Origin: Paracoccaceae bacterium
Lineage (GTDB): Bacteria; Pseudomonadota; Alphaproteobacteria; Rhodobacterales; Rhodobacteraceae
Assembly: GCA_019429405.1 (NCBI GenBank)
Contig: JAHYIZ010000005.1
Location: 30,228-94,227 of the forward strand
Reading direction: 5' to 3'
DNA: 64,000 bases
Positions 34,896-44,573 of the stretch are shown in pieces. The position numbers were made by a program, and so were the translations under genes. The notes beneath the pieces were generated by a model. It did no database searches and was not told the DNA's origin. It saw only the letters and a program-made list of their open reading frames with translations. Every line of letters begins with the position of its first letter. Within the stretch, counting starts at the first letter, position 1.

Positions 34896-35543
34896 ATGGC
34901 ACTGGCAGAGATTACCACGCGGCTGCGCGCCGCCGAAGTGCGGGCCGGTCGGGCGCCCGGCGCGGTTACGCTGATTGCGGTGTCAAAGCTGCAACCGGCG
35001 GCGCGGGTGCAGGCGGTGTTGCGCGAAGGGCACAGGGTATTTGGCGAAAATTATGTGCAAGAGGCGGCGGGCAAATGGCCCGCGTGGCGCGCCGAATTCC
35101 CCGGTGTGAAATTGCACCTGATCGGCCCCTTGCAAAGCAACAAGGCGAAAGTGGCGGTAGAGCTTTTCGACGCGATCCACACGCTCGACCGCCCCAGCCT
35201 TGCCGAACGTCTGGCGCGGTTGGCGCAGGCGCGCGGCGCCTGCCCCGAGCTTTTCGTGCAGGTCAACACCGGGGCCGAGCCGCAAAAGGCCGGCGTGCTG
35301 CCCGCCGATCTCGACCGATTCGTGGCCGATTGCCGCGCACTTGGCCTGCCGCTGGCGGGCCTCATGTGCATTCCACCCGAGGCCGAAGCCGCCGCCCCGC
35401 ATTTTGCGATGCTGGCCAATATGGCCGCGCGCAACGGCCTGCGCGGCCTTTCGATGGGCATGAGCAGCGATTTTGAGGCAGCAGTCGCGGCGGGCGCCAC
35501 GCATGTGCGCGTTGGCTCCGCCATTTTCGGGCCGCGCGTCTAG
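34896..35543 (+). CDS. yggS: YggS family pyridoxal phosphate homeostasis protein
   Basis: 215 aa from the ATG after GGGGGGCGGT. PLP-binding Lys is in TLIAVSKLQPAARV. Other motifs are FGENYVQEAAGKW, LHLIGPLQSNKAKVAVELFDAIHTLDR, VQVNTGAEPQKAGV, and the phosphate-binding MGMSSDFEAAVAAGATHVRVGSAIFG. YggS/PLPBP binds PLP without catalysis and maintains vitamin B6 and amino-acid balance. It is alone between the porin terminator and ribA, which it faces convergently. Confidence 0.93.
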   Translation: MALAEITTRLRAAEVRAGRAPGAVTLIAVSKLQPAARVQAVLREGHRVFGENYVQEAAGKWPAWRAEFPGVKLHLIGPLQSNKAKVAVELFDAIHTLDRPSLAERLARLAQARGACPELFVQVNTGAEPQKAGVLPADLDRFVADCRALGLPLAGLMCIPPEAEAAAPHFAMLANMAARNGLRGLSMGMSSDFEAAVAAGATHVRVGSAIFGPRV

Positions 35544-35563
35544 CCGCGCAGGCACCAGACCGC

Positions 35564-36652
35564 CTACATCAGGTGCCCCGATTTCGCGGCCTTGGTGGCA
35601 AGATAGGCCGCGTTCTGGCTGGTGTGGCCCACCTTCAGCGGCACCCGTTCGGCCACGGTGATGCCGTTGGCGGCAAGCATGCGCACCTTGGCCGGGTTGT
35701 TGGTAAGCAGGCGCACCGACGCAAAGCCGAGGTTCTTGAGCAGCGCTGCGCCAAGCCGAAAATCGCGCTCGTCATCTTCAAAGCCCAGGCGATGGTTGGC
35801 CTCAACCGTATCAAACCCCTGATCTTGCAGCGAATAGGCGCGCATCTTGTTGGCAAGGCCAATGCCGCGCCCCTCTTGGTTGAGGTACAGCAGAACCCCG
35901 GCGCCTTCTGCCCCCATCGCGGCCAAGGCAGCGGCAAGCTGGCTGCCGCAATCGCACTTGAGGCTGCCCAGAACGTCGCCGGTAAAGCAGGCCGAATGCA
36001 GCCGCGCCAGCACCGGGGTATCGCGCGCAGGGGTGCCGATTTCGATGGCGTAGTGCTCTTCGCCGCCATCATCGGGGCGAAAGACGTGCAGCCGCCCGGC
36101 CTGCGATGCCGCCATCGGCAGGCGCGCGGCAGCGACCGGGTGCAGGCTGGCAGCGGCGGCCATGGCGGCCTGCGCCTCGGCGGCGTCAAGACAGGTCAGG
36201 CCGGGCGCGGCCTCGCCCGCCAGCGGCACCAGCAGTGCTGCGGGCAAAAGTCGGGCCGATTTGGCCAGCGCCAGCGCGGTGCGGTGCAGATCGGTGGGGC
36301 CATCGCGGTCGGTCCGCAGCGGCCCTTTCATCGGCACGCGCAGATCATCGGCGGGGTCGGCCAGCGCCTGAAGCCACGCGAGGTCGGCGCCCTTCGGCAC
36401 CGCTACGCGCGCAAGATCGCCATCATAGGCGCGGGCCTTCAGCGTTTCGGCCCGCCGCGCGGTCAGCGCCAGCGTCAGCGGCCCGAGCGCCGCCATCGCG
36501 GCCAGCCGCGCCGGGGTCAGCGTTTCAACTGCCGCCGCCAGCGCCACGCCCTGCCCGCGCAGCACCACCGGCAGGCCCATGCGCAAATCGGCGCGGGCGC
36601 GGTTCAGCCGTTCGACGGCGGTGGGGCAAAGTGGCAGGGCGGCGCTATCCAT
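35564..36652 (-). CDS. ribA: GTP cyclohydrolase II with degenerate N-terminal domain
   Basis: 362 aa from the ATG at 36652 (MDSAALPL); earlier in-frame starts add up to 19 residues. The C-terminal ~200 residues are GTP cyclohydrolase II: zinc Cys ligands in [17 protein letters not shown], catalytic [33 protein letters not shown] and ITVAERVPL. It opens GTP to start riboflavin synthesis. The first ~150 residues ([12 protein letters not shown]...[15 protein letters not shown]...LTARRAE) have the position of a RibB domain but lack its acidic catalytic motif, so the protein is probably monofunctional. No riboflavin operon surrounds it. Confidence 0.92.
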   Translation of the reverse strand: MDSAALPLCPTAVERLNRARADLRMGLPVVLRGQGVALAAAVETLTPARLAAMAALGPLTLALTARRAETLKARAYDGDLARVAVPKGADLAWLQALADPADDLRVPMKGPLRTDRDGPTDLHRTALALAKSARLLPAALLVPLAGEAAPGLTCLDAAEAQAAMAAAASLHPVAAARLPMAASQAGRLHVFRPDDGGEEHYAIEIGTPARDTPVLARLHSACFTGDVLGSLKCDCGSQLAAALAAMGAEGAGVLLYLNQEGRGIGLANKMRAYSLQDQGFDTVEANHRLGFEDDERDFRLGAALLKNLGFASVRLLTNNPAKVRMLAANGITVAERVPLKVGHTSQNAAYLATKAAKSGHLM

Positions 36653-36787
36653 GCGCCAAGAGATAGCGCCACCCGACATGAATTGAAACATATCCCCGCC
36701 CCGCGACACGTCCGCGTGAGAAAGATTTCAGTTGCCTTGCGGGGCCGCCGCATCGGGCGCAGCTTTGGGGCAGAGATGGAGGGCACC

Positions 36788-37474
36788 ATGGCCGGGCTGA
36801 AAAAGATCCTTTTGGTGGATGACGATACCGACCTTCGCGAGGCGCTGTCCGAGCAGCTGCTGGCGACCGAGGAATTCGATGTGTTCGAAGCGGGCAACGG
36901 CGCCGACGCGGTTGAAAAGGCGCGTGGCGCGCTATTCGATCTGGTGGTGCTCGATGTCGGCCTGCCCGATACGGACGGGCGCGAGCTGTGCAAGCGGCTG
37001 CGCAAGCAAGGGGTGAAGTGCCCGGTGGTGATGCTGACCGGGCATGATACCGACGCCGACACCATTCTGGGCCTTGATTCGGGCGCCAACGACTACATTA
37101 CCAAGCCGTTCAAGTTTCCGGTGCTGCTGGCGCGGCTGCGCGCGCAGCTGCGCACGCATGAGCAAAGCGAGGACGCGATTTTTCAGCTCGGCCCCTACAC
37201 CTTCAAGCCCGCGATGAAGTTGCTGACGGATGCCAAGCAGAAGAAAGTGCGCCTGACCGAGAAGGAAACCAACATTCTCAAGTATCTCTACCGCGCGGGC
37301 GATGCGGTGGTGGCGCGCGATGTGTTGCTGCACGAGGTCTGGGGCTACAACGCGGGCGTGACCACGCACACGCTGGAAACCCACATCTACCGCCTGCGTC
37401 AGAAGATTGAACCCGACCCCTCGAACGCGCGGCTCTTGGTGACCGAATCCGGGGGCTATCGGCTGAACCCGTGA
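36788..37474 (+). CDS. OmpR/PhoB-family response regulator
   Basis: 228 aa from the ATG behind GGAGGG. Receiver domain (1-120): acidic pocket DDDTD (11-15), phosphorylated Asp56 in LVVLDVGLPDTDG, Thr in VMLTGHD, Lys106 in YITKPF. Winged-helix domain (about 135-228): RLTEKETNILKYLYRAGDAVVARDVLLHEVWGY and the recognition helix THTLETHIYRLRQKIEPD, ending GGYRLNP. No sensor kinase is adjacent, so its partner is encoded elsewhere. Similar orphan OmpR-type regulators in Rhodobacteraceae control the envelope, but I cannot assign a name. Confidence 0.9.
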   Translation: MAGLKKILLVDDDTDLREALSEQLLATEEFDVFEAGNGADAVEKARGALFDLVVLDVGLPDTDGRELCKRLRKQGVKCPVVMLTGHDTDADTILGLDSGANDYITKPFKFPVLLARLRAQLRTHEQSEDAIFQLGPYTFKPAMKLLTDAKQKKVRLTEKETNILKYLYRAGDAVVARDVLLHEVWGYNAGVTTHTLETHIYRLRQKIEPDPSNARLLVTESGGYRLNP

Positions 37475-37593
37475 CCGTGGCGAAACGGCAACGAAATCCT
37501 TCGCTTGCGGTATCTTTTCGACGTCTCTCGCGCGCATCGGCATTTCGTGAAATCCTGTGCGTCGGCGTGGGAGACGCCCGAATGGAGACACGA

Positions 37594-37917
37594 ATGAAGA
37601 TGCTTTACAGAACCGCAGCGATGCTCGCTGCGACAGGTTTTCTTACGGTTCCGGCATTTGCCGAAGATCTGGCTTTCACGCTGAACAATTTTTCGGCGTT
37701 GGGTCTGGTCGAATTCTACACTTCGCCGGCCGACACGGACGACTGGGAGGAGGATATCCTGGGCGAAGACATTCTGCCGCCTGGGACGAGCGGCGACGTG
37801 ACCATTGCCGATGGCCGCACGCAATGTACCTATGACCTGCTCTTTGTGATGAGCGACGGGCAGGAACTGGAAGACACCGTGAACATGTGCGAGCTGGGTA
37901 GCTACACGCTGAACTAG
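37594..37917 (+). CDS. Small exported protein of unknown function, Rhodobacteraceae-type
   Basis: 107 aa from the ATG with GGAGA 5 nt upstream. Signal peptide about 1-23 (ends PAFAED). The mature part is acidic and has two Cys (RTQCTYDLLFV and NMCELGSY) that probably form a disulfide, plus LGLVEFYTSPADTDDWEEDILGEDILPPG. I recognise the pattern as a small conserved periplasmic family in Rhodobacterales, with no known function. It stands between the response regulator and xthA, same strand, with separate SDs. Confidence 0.7.
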   Translation: MKMLYRTAAMLAATGFLTVPAFAEDLAFTLNNFSALGLVEFYTSPADTDDWEEDILGEDILPPGTSGDVTIADGRTQCTYDLLFVMSDGQELEDTVNMCELGSYTLN

Positions 37918-38022
37918 CCGTTTCGGGAATGGATGCGCGGGTGCGGTGCTGCCGCGCCCGCTTTTTGCTGGCCCTGCGCGCGCCCGACGGGCTAAAAGAG
38001 GCGGTCCGCCACAGGAGCCGCC

Positions 38023-38811
38023 ATGACGCTGACCATCGCCACCTGGAACATCAATTCGGTCCGTCTGCGCGAAGGGCTGGTTGCCCGCCTGCTGCGCGAA
38101 GAGGCGCCCGATGTGCTCTGCTTGCAGGAATGCAAGAGCCCGGTCGAGAACATTCCGATGCAGGCCTTCCGTGAGCTTGGCTACGCGCATCTCGTGGCGC
38201 GCGGGCAAAAGGGCTACAATGGTGTGGCGATCCTGTCGCGGTTGCCGATCATGGATGCGGGCGGCGAGGATTTTGCGCAGCTTGGCCATGCGCGCCATGT
38301 GGCGGCGCGGCTGGAAAGCGGCGTCACCATCCACAACTTCTATGTGCCTGCGGGGGGCGATATTCCTGACCGCGAGCAAAATGAGAAGTTCGGCCAGAAG
38401 CTCGATTTCCTCACCGAGTTGCGCGACCGCTTCCGCTGGCAGCGCCCAGACCGCGCGATTCTGGTCGGTGATCTGAACATCGCGCCGCGCGAAGATGATG
38501 TCTGGAACCACAAGGCGCTGCTGAAGATTGTCAGCCACACGCCGATCGAGGTTGAGCATCTGGAAACCGTGCGCGAGGCGGGGGCATGGGTTGACGTAAC
38601 CCGGCAGGATATTCCCGAAGGCCAGCTTTACAGCTGGTGGTCATATCGCGCGGCCGAATGGGACGCGGCCGACAAAGGCCGCAGGCTCGACCATATCTGG
38701 GCCACGCCCGACATTTCTGGCGCCGCCCACGGCAGCCGCATTCTGCGCGCCGCGCGCGGCTGGGACCAGCCTTCGGACCACGCGCCGGTGTTTGCGACGT
38801 TCGACCTTTAG
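38023..38811 (+). CDS. xthA: Exodeoxyribonuclease III (AP endonuclease)
   Basis: 262 aa. It cuts at abasic sites and has 3'-5' exonuclease activity in base excision repair. Conserved active-site motifs in order: TWNINSVRLR, LCLQECKSP with the metal Glu, GQKGYNGVAILSR, FYVPAGGDIPD, LVGDLNIAPREDDVW, WWSYRAAEWD, GRRLDHIWAT and the catalytic His in PSDHAPVFATF. SD AGGAG precedes the ATG. Standalone gene upstream of the ybbN operon. Confidence 0.96.
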   Translation: MTLTIATWNINSVRLREGLVARLLREEAPDVLCLQECKSPVENIPMQAFRELGYAHLVARGQKGYNGVAILSRLPIMDAGGEDFAQLGHARHVAARLESGVTIHNFYVPAGGDIPDREQNEKFGQKLDFLTELRDRFRWQRPDRAILVGDLNIAPREDDVWNHKALLKIVSHTPIEVEHLETVREAGAWVDVTRQDIPEGQLYSWWSYRAAEWDAADKGRRLDHIWATPDISGAAHGSRILRAARGWDQPSDHAPVFATFDL

Positions 38812-38845
38812 GGGCCAATGCCGCAACTTCGGGCGCCGCCGCCCC

Positions 38846-38874
38846 TTGGCGAAGCCGCGCCGCGCGCGCATATA
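38846..38874 (+). promoter_or_regulatory. Putative sigma-70 promoter of the ybbN operon
   Basis: TTGGCG (38846-38851) and CATATA (38869-38874) are separated by 17 bp. The ybbN start follows 30 bp later with SD AAGGGGG in between. Fits the expected layout; not experimentally known. Confidence 0.4.
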
Positions 38875-38903
38875 GGAACTAACGCAAATTCAAGGGGGCA
38901 GGC

Positions 38904-39794
38904 ATGCTCGGGACCAGTTTGAAGAACGACTATGTGGCCGAAGTGAATGAGGCCGATTTCATCGCGGACGTGGTCGAGAAAAGCCGTGAAGTGCCGGTGA
39001 TCGTCGATTTCTGGGCGCCGTGGTGCGGGCCGTGCAAGACCTTGGGGCCGGCGCTTGAGGCGGCGGTAACCGCGGCCAAGGGCAAGGTGCGCATGGCCAA
39101 GGTCAACGTTGACCAGAACCAGATGATCGCCGGGCAGATGCGGGTGCAATCCATCCCAACGGTTTACGCCTTTTGGCAAGGCCAACCGGTTGATGGCTTT
39201 CAGGGCGCCATAACGCCTTCCGAGGTGAAAAAATTTGTCGAAAAGGTTGCCGCTCTGGCAGGCGACGGTGGCTTGGCCGAAGCGCTGGAGGCCGCCGAGG
39301 CGATGCTGGCCGAGGGTGCGGTGGTCGATGCCGCCGAGACTTTCGCGGCGATCTTGGGTGAAGACCCGGCAAACGCGGTGGCCTATGGCGGCCTCGTGCG
39401 CAGCCATGTTGCAGCGGGAAACCTTGATCAGGCCGAGGCGTTTCTGACTGCCGCGCCAGCGGCGATGGCCACGGCGGCGCCAGTAGAGGCGGCGCGCGCG
39501 CAACTTGCGCTGGCGCGGCAGGCCGCAAAGGCGGGGCCGGTATCGGACTTGCTGGCGGCGACACTGGCCGACCCGCAAAACCATCAGGCGCGCTTTGATC
39601 TGGCCGCAGCGCTGCATGCCGAAGGCAAGGTGGAAGCGGCGATTGAGGAATTGCTGGAGCTGTTCCAGCGCGACCGCGACTGGAATGAGGGCGCTGCCAA
39701 GGCGCAACTGCTGACCATTTTCGGCGCGCTCAAACCCACCGATCCCATCGGGCAAAAGGGGCGGCGCAAGCTTTCCTCGATGATCTTCCTGTGA
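38904..39794 (+). CDS. ybbN: Thioredoxin-TPR co-chaperone YbbN/CnoX
   Basis: 296 aa. N-terminal thioredoxin domain with the full active site WCGPC (Cys41 and Cys44) in VDFWAPWCGPCKTLGPAL, and cis-Pro in QSIPTVYAFWQG. From about residue 120 there are TPR-like helical repeats (DAAETFAAILGEDPANAVAYGGLVRSH, HQARFDLAAALHAEGKVEAAIEELLELFQRD). E. coli CnoX has a changed active site (SXXC); here both Cys are kept, so it may be redox-active. CnoX passes bound proteins to chaperones under oxidative bleach stress. First gene of ybbN-Lon domain-Trm112. Confidence 0.9.
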   Translation: MLGTSLKNDYVAEVNEADFIADVVEKSREVPVIVDFWAPWCGPCKTLGPALEAAVTAAKGKVRMAKVNVDQNQMIAGQMRVQSIPTVYAFWQGQPVDGFQGAITPSEVKKFVEKVAALAGDGGLAEALEAAEAMLAEGAVVDAAETFAAILGEDPANAVAYGGLVRSHVAAGNLDQAEAFLTAAPAAMATAAPVEAARAQLALARQAAKAGPVSDLLAATLADPQNHQARFDLAAALHAEGKVEAAIEELLELFQRDRDWNEGAAKAQLLTIFGALKPTDPIGQKGRRKLSSMIFL

Positions 39795-39813
39795 TGCGCC
39801 GGACGGAGGCCCG

Positions 39814-40455
39814 ATGCTGCTGAAATCCGGAGATCTGCCCGATACGCTGCCTTTGTTCCCGCTGCCGGGGGCGCTGCTGCTGCCGCACGCACGATTGCCA
39901 TTGCAGGTGTTTGAGCCGCGCTTCCTGCAGTTGCTGGAAGACTGCCTCAAAACCCGGCACCGGCTGATCGGCATGATCCAGCCGCGCGGCGGGGCGCAGG
40001 CGGGGCGGTTGAACGACGTTGGCTGTGCCGGGCGGTTGACCGCGTTCACCGAAACCGACGATGGCCGCTATATGATCACCCTGACCGGCATCAGCCGGTT
40101 TCGGGTGCTGCGCGAGGTGCCGGGCTTTACCCCGTATCGCCGCGCCGAGATCGACTGGGCCGATTTTTCGGCCGACCTGCGCCGCGCCGAACCCGATGAA
40201 GGTTTTGCGCGCGCGCCGTTTCTGGCGCTGCTGCGGCGGTTCTTTGATGCCATGGGGCTTTCGACGGACTGGGACACGTTGAAAGATGCCGAAGACGAGT
40301 TGCTGATAGATTCGCTGGCAATGCTTCTGCCGCTTTCGCCAGAAGACAAACAGGCGCTGCTTGAGGCCGCCACCCTTCGGGAACGCCGTGAAACGCTGGA
40401 AACATTGATAGAGTTCGCGCTGCGCAGTGGCGGCGGCGATGAGGTGCTGCAATGA
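39814..40455 (+). CDS. LON peptidase substrate-binding domain protein
   Basis: 213 aa. It matches the N-terminal domain of Lon without the AAA or protease parts: [46 protein letters not shown] and [29 protein letters not shown]. Function as a standalone protein is unclear; a substrate-recognition or adaptor role has been suggested. It is cotranscribed with ybbN (19 bp apart) and overlaps the next gene by 4 bp. Confidence 0.9.
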   Translation: MLLKSGDLPDTLPLFPLPGALLLPHARLPLQVFEPRFLQLLEDCLKTRHRLIGMIQPRGGAQAGRLNDVGCAGRLTAFTETDDGRYMITLTGISRFRVLREVPGFTPYRRAEIDWADFSADLRRAEPDEGFARAPFLALLRRFFDAMGLSTDWDTLKDAEDELLIDSLAMLLPLSPEDKQALLEAATLRERRETLETLIEFALRSGGGDEVLQ

Positions 40456-40637
40456 CCGAGGAAAAGCCGCTGCATGATCGCCATATGCTCGAAGCGCTGG
40501 TCTGCCCGCTGACCCATGCCGTGCTGATCTATGATGCCGAAGCGCAAGAACTGATCTCGCGTCCGGCAGGCCTTGCCTATCCGATTCGTGGCGGGGTGCC
40601 GATATTGTTGCCTGACGAGGCGCGGCGGCTGGATTAA
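40452..40637 (+). CDS. Trm112 family protein
   Basis: 61 aa, the usual length. The start [48 protein letters not shown] is the Trm112 fold found next to Lon-domain genes in alphaproteobacteria. Of the zinc Cys of eukaryotic Trm112 only one (VCPL) remains. Eukaryotic Trm112 activates RNA and protein methyltransferases; the bacterial role is inferred. The stop overlaps by 4 bp (TTAA) with the stop of the convergent Ubi hydroxylase gene. Confidence 0.9.
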   Translation: MTEEKPLHDRHMLEALVCPLTHAVLIYDAEAQELISRPAGLAYPIRGGVPILLPDEARRLD

Positions 40638-41860
40638 AGCGCCTGCCCGGCCAGCAGGCGCGGCGGGTTGGGCACAATGCCCGCCGCCTTCCGCATGAAG
40701 GCGCGGCGCAGGAATGGGGCCGATTGCACCAGCCCCAGCCCGAGGTCGCGCCCCGCCCGAAGCAACGGGTTATCATTTGAAAACAGTTGGTTGACGGCAT
40801 CCATGCCGAGCGCAAGTGTGGTCGCGTCAAACCGTCGCCAGCCCTGATAGCGCACAAGCACATCAGCAGCGCCAATGTCTTCGCCGCGCCGCGCCGCCTC
40901 AACCAGCACTTCGGCCAGCACCGCCACATCGCGCAGGCCAAGGTTCAGCCCCTGCCCGGCAATTGGGTGCACACCATGCGCGGCATCACCGACCAGCGCG
41001 GCGCGCGGCGCGGTGTAGGCATTGGCGAGCGTCAGGTTCAGCGGGTAGGAAAAGCGCGGACCGGCCAGCGCGATCTGCCCCAGATGGTCGCCGAAGCGGG
41101 TGCGCAGAACCGCGAGAAAATCGGCATCGTCCAGCGCGGCAAGGGTGCAGGCGTTGGCGTCGGTCTCGCTCCAGACGATCGAGCAGCGGTTGCCCGGCAG
41201 CGGCAGAATGGCCAGCGGGCCGGTGGGCATGAACACCTGCTGCGCCACGCCGTTATGCGGGCGTTCGTGGTCGAGCGCGCAGACAAGCGCGGTTTGCCCG
41301 TATCCCCGGCCGGTGCGGCTGATACCGGCGCGCTCAGCCACCCCTGATCGGCGACCGTCGGCCCCGATCAGCACACGCGCGGCAAGGGTGCGACCGTCGG
41401 AAAGCGTCACAGAGATGCCGGCGGCTGCCGGTTCCTGCGCCACAACCGAGGTGCTGGCGATGACCGTGATCTGCGCCGCATCGGCCATTGCATCGGCAAA
41501 GGTGCGGGCCAAAAAGCGGTCTTCCACCATGTAACCCACTGGTCCGCCGTCAAGTTCCGCCGCGTCAAAGCGCAGCGACAACGGCGAAGGCCGCTCGCCC
41601 GCGCGGCCATCGAAGGCGTGCACCTGCCGGATCGGCTGCGCATGGGCGGCGACCGGCGGCCAGACCCCCACCGCCGCCAACAGTCGCTGCGAGGCAATGG
41701 CCAGCGCATAGGCGCGCCCGTCAAAGCCCTCATCGGCGCGGGCACGCGGGGGCTGGGCATCAACCACGGTCACGCTCAGCCCGGCCTGCGCCAGCGCCAG
41801 CGCCAAAGCCGGGCCATTCAGCCCACCGCCCGCAATCAGCACATCGGAATCATGTTTCAT
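40634..41860 (-). CDS. UbiH/UbiF-family FAD-dependent hydroxylase (ubiquinone biosynthesis)
   Basis: 408 aa. FAD-binding motif [29 protein letters not shown] near the start, the DG motif [17 protein letters not shown] in the middle, and [21 protein letters not shown], the second FAD motif of UbiH/UbiF/UbiI/UbiL monooxygenases. These add hydroxyl groups to the benzoquinone ring. Which of the ring positions is modified cannot be decided from sequence. The ATG at 41860 begins MKHDSDV; the longer in-frame opening runs into antisense sequence of the amidase gene and is rejected. Confidence 0.88.
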   Translation of the reverse strand: MKHDSDVLIAGGGLNGPALALALAQAGLSVTVVDAQPPRARADEGFDGRAYALAIASQRLLAAVGVWPPVAAHAQPIRQVHAFDGRAGERPSPLSLRFDAAELDGGPVGYMVEDRFLARTFADAMADAAQITVIASTSVVAQEPAAAGISVTLSDGRTLAARVLIGADGRRSGVAERAGISRTGRGYGQTALVCALDHERPHNGVAQQVFMPTGPLAILPLPGNRCSIVWSETDANACTLAALDDADFLAVLRTRFGDHLGQIALAGPRFSYPLNLTLANAYTAPRAALVGDAAHGVHPIAGQGLNLGLRDVAVLAEVLVEAARRGEDIGAADVLVRYQGWRRFDATTLALGMDAVNQLFSNDNPLLRAGRDLGLGLVQSAPFLRRAFMRKAAGIVPNPPRLLAGQAL

Positions 41861-41941
41861 GTTCGCACTATGGCGCGCCGATGCGGGATTGTCCAAGGCC
41901 GGGCGCGCGGCTAGCCTGCCGCGAAAGGTGGAGGGCGCGGC

Positions 41942-43267
41942 ATGAATTGGCGGCAAGCAACAGCGGCAGAGCAGGGCAGGGCGATTGCGACGGGCAGGGC
42001 CTGCCCGGTGGATCTGGCCGAGGCCTATCTGGAAGCGGCAAGCGCGCACCCCGAGGGCAAACGCATCTATGCCCGTCTCACCGCTGACCGCGCGCGGGCC
42101 GAGGCGATGGCGGCGCGGGCGCGGGCCAAGGCGGGGCTTTTGCGCGGCCCGCTTGATGGGGTTTCGGTGTCGTGGAAGGATTTGTTCGACACGGCAGGGG
42201 TAGCGACCGAGGCGGGCAGCAAGCTGCTGGCGGGCCGGGTGCCGCTGGCCGACGCCGAGGTGCTGCGCCGCGCCACGCTGCAAGGGCTTGTCTGCCTTGG
42301 TAAAACCCACATGACAGAGCTTGCGTTTTCGGGCCTTGGCGTGAACCCGTCCGCCGCCACGCCGCCAAATGTGCACGACGCGCGGCTGGCGCCGGGGGGG
42401 TCATCTTCGGGTGGCGCGGTGTCGGTGGCGATGCACCTTGCGGCGGCTGCGGTGGGGTCGGATACCGGCGGATCGGTGCGCATTCCGGCCGCGTGGAACG
42501 ACCTTGTGGGGCTGAAAACCACGCATGGGCGGCTGCCGCTGACCGGGGTGGTGCCGCTTTGTGCGCGGTTTGATACGGTGGGGCCGCTGGCGCGCAGCGT
42601 TGAAGATTGCGCGCTGATGCTGGCGGCGATGGAGGGTGCCCGCGCCCCCGATCTGCGTGGTGCAAGCCTCGGCGGGGTGCGGCTTCTGGTGCTTGAGGGG
42701 TTGCCGTTTGAGGGCGCGCGCGCCGAACCGGTGCGGGGCTTTGAGGCGGCGGTAGACCGGCTGGCAGCGGCGGGCGCGCGGGTAGAACGGCACACGCTGC
42801 CGATGGTCGATGCGGCCATGGCGCTGTCGGGGGTGTTGTTCGCGCCCGAGGCCTATGGGCTTTGGAAAGATGTGATCGAGACCAACCCCAAAGCGATGTA
42901 TCCGGTTATTCTGGAGCGCTTCCGCAGTGGCGCGAACGTGCTTGCCGCCGATTACGTCGCCGCCTGGGCGGCGCTCGATCGGCTGCGCGCTGAATGGCTG
43001 GCCGCCACCGCGGGGTTTGATGCGGTACTGGTGCCGACCGCGCCGATCTTGCCGCCCGATGCCGCGCGGCTGATCACCGACCCCGCCTATTTCGCTGCTG
43101 AAAACCTGCTTGCGCTGCGCAATACCCGGCTGGGCAACGTCTTTGGGCTTTGCGTGCTTACGCTGCCCACCGGCCTGCCAGCCACAGGCATCTCGCTGAT
43201 GGCCGCGCCGGGGGCGGAAGAGCGGCTGTTGCGGCTTGGCACCGCTGCCGAGGCCGCTTTGGGCTGA
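41942..43267 (+). CDS. Amidase (amidase-signature family)
   Basis: 441 aa. The Ser-cisSer-Lys triad is visible: Lys79 in VSVSWKDLFD, the Ser-rich loop LAPGGSSSGGAVSVAM (around Ser155) and nucleophile Ser178 in GSDTGGSVRIPA. The length and GatA-like core fit a general amidase rather than GatA, since gatBC is not near. The natural substrate is unknown. It diverges from the Ubi hydroxylase gene over 81 bp. It is followed by a 117-bp gap before the aminotransferase. Confidence 0.88.
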   Translation: MNWRQATAAEQGRAIATGRACPVDLAEAYLEAASAHPEGKRIYARLTADRARAEAMAARARAKAGLLRGPLDGVSVSWKDLFDTAGVATEAGSKLLAGRVPLADAEVLRRATLQGLVCLGKTHMTELAFSGLGVNPSAATPPNVHDARLAPGGSSSGGAVSVAMHLAAAAVGSDTGGSVRIPAAWNDLVGLKTTHGRLPLTGVVPLCARFDTVGPLARSVEDCALMLAAMEGARAPDLRGASLGGVRLLVLEGLPFEGARAEPVRGFEAAVDRLAAAGARVERHTLPMVDAAMALSGVLFAPEAYGLWKDVIETNPKAMYPVILERFRSGANVLAADYVAAWAALDRLRAEWLAATAGFDAVLVPTAPILPPDAARLITDPAYFAAENLLALRNTRLGNVFGLCVLTLPTGLPATGISLMAAPGAEERLLRLGTAAEAALG

Positions 43268-43384
43268 AATGCCACAAACCGCACCGCAACCACCCGGAAA
43301 GCCGCGCTTTTTCTGGACGTGAGGCGCGCGCGCAGCTAAGTTTGGCTCGAACGGGGCGCAACGACCCCGACGTGAGAGGCAGAT

Positions 43385-44563
43385 ATGGCGTTTCCCGAGC
43401 GGTTCTCAGGCCTGCCCGAGTATGCGTTTCCGCGTTTGCGGAAGCTGCTGGATTCGCACGCGCCGGGTGGCACCCCCATTGCCATGACTATCGGTGAACC
43501 GCGCCACGCCATGCCCGCGTTTCTGGCCGAAACGCTGGCCTCGCATTTGCACGAATTTGCGGTGTATCCGCCAAATGACGGCTCGCCCGAACTGCTCGCG
43601 GCAATTTCAGCGTGGGTCGGGCGGCGCTATGGTATCGAGGTGTCGCAAGACCGGATTATGGCGCTGAATGGCTCGCGCGAGGGGCTGTTCAACGCGGCAC
43701 TCGCGCTTTGCCCCGAAACCAAGCGCGGTAAGCGGCCGGTGGTGCTGATGCCGAACCCCTTCTATCAGGTTTACGCGATGGCCGCGCTGGCGCTGGGGGC
43801 CGAGCCGGTCTATGTGCCCGCGACCGAGGCCACCGGATTCTTGCCCGACTATGCGGGCCTGCCCGCCGAAGTGCTCGACCGGGTGGCGCTTGCCTACCTT
43901 TGTTCGCCCGCCAACCCGCAAGGGGTGGTCGCCCCGCGCGCCTATCTGGCCGAACTGCTCGCGCTGGCTGAAAAGCATGATTTCACGCTGCTTTCAGATG
44001 AATGCTATTCTGAGCTATGGCGCGACGCGGCACCCGTGGGCGCGCTAGAGGTGGCGGCGTCAATAGGGGCCAACCCCGAGCGGGTGGTCGCCTTCAATTC
44101 GCTTTCCAAACGTTCGAACATGCCGGGGCTGCGGTCGGGCTTTTGTGCCGGGGGTGCGCAAAGCATTGCCCGCATTCGCCAGTTGCGCGCCTATGCCGGG
44201 GCGCCGTTGCCGTTGCCCTTGCAGCGGGTGGCCGAAATGGCGTGGGCCGATGAGGCGCATGTGACGGCGAACCGTCTGCAATACGTTGAAAAATACGACA
44301 TCGCTGAACGGGCGTTCGTGGGCGTCAATGGTTATCGCTCCCCCGAGGGCGGCTTTTTCCTCTGGTTGCCGGTGGCTGATGGCGAGGCCGCTGCGCTGAA
44401 GGCTTGGGTTGAAACCGGGGTGCGGGTGCTGCCGGGCGCGTATCTGGCGCGCGATGTGGCGGGGCAAAACCCCGGTAAAGAGTATCTTCGGGTCGCCCTT
44501 GTGGCGCCGAAGGATGAGACAGAGCGTGGGCTGCAATTGCTGCGCCAATGCCTTTATGCGTGA
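43385..44563 (+). CDS. Class I/II PLP-dependent aminotransferase (DapC-like)
   Basis: 392 aa. The PLP Lys lies in [20 protein letters not shown], with [19 protein letters not shown] and the C-terminal [18 protein letters not shown] with the carboxylate-binding Arg. The order of features resembles N-succinyldiaminopimelate aminotransferase (DapC) of proteobacteria, and dapB is at 62.6 kb, but function of this clade varies. The ATG follows GAGAGGCAGAT. ftsK begins 10 bp after its stop. Confidence 0.85.
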   Translation: MAFPERFSGLPEYAFPRLRKLLDSHAPGGTPIAMTIGEPRHAMPAFLAETLASHLHEFAVYPPNDGSPELLAAISAWVGRRYGIEVSQDRIMALNGSREGLFNAALALCPETKRGKRPVVLMPNPFYQVYAMAALALGAEPVYVPATEATGFLPDYAGLPAEVLDRVALAYLCSPANPQGVVAPRAYLAELLALAEKHDFTLLSDECYSELWRDAAPVGALEVAASIGANPERVVAFNSLSKRSNMPGLRSGFCAGGAQSIARIRQLRAYAGAPLPLPLQRVAEMAWADEAHVTANRLQYVEKYDIAERAFVGVNGYRSPEGGFFLWLPVADGEAAALKAWVETGVRVLPGAYLARDVAGQNPGKEYLRVALVAPKDETERGLQLLRQCLYA

Positions 44564-44573
44564 GGTAAAACGA

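Noticed and set aside
33734..34918. Minus-strand open frame running through the porin into DUF3576
   Set aside because: The DUF3576 signal peptide starts at 33733, and the frame upstream is antisense to a strongly coding porin with biased codons.
35573..36787. Plus-strand frame upstream of the response regulator
   Set aside because: Antisense to ribA; the regulator has its own SD and ATG at 36788.
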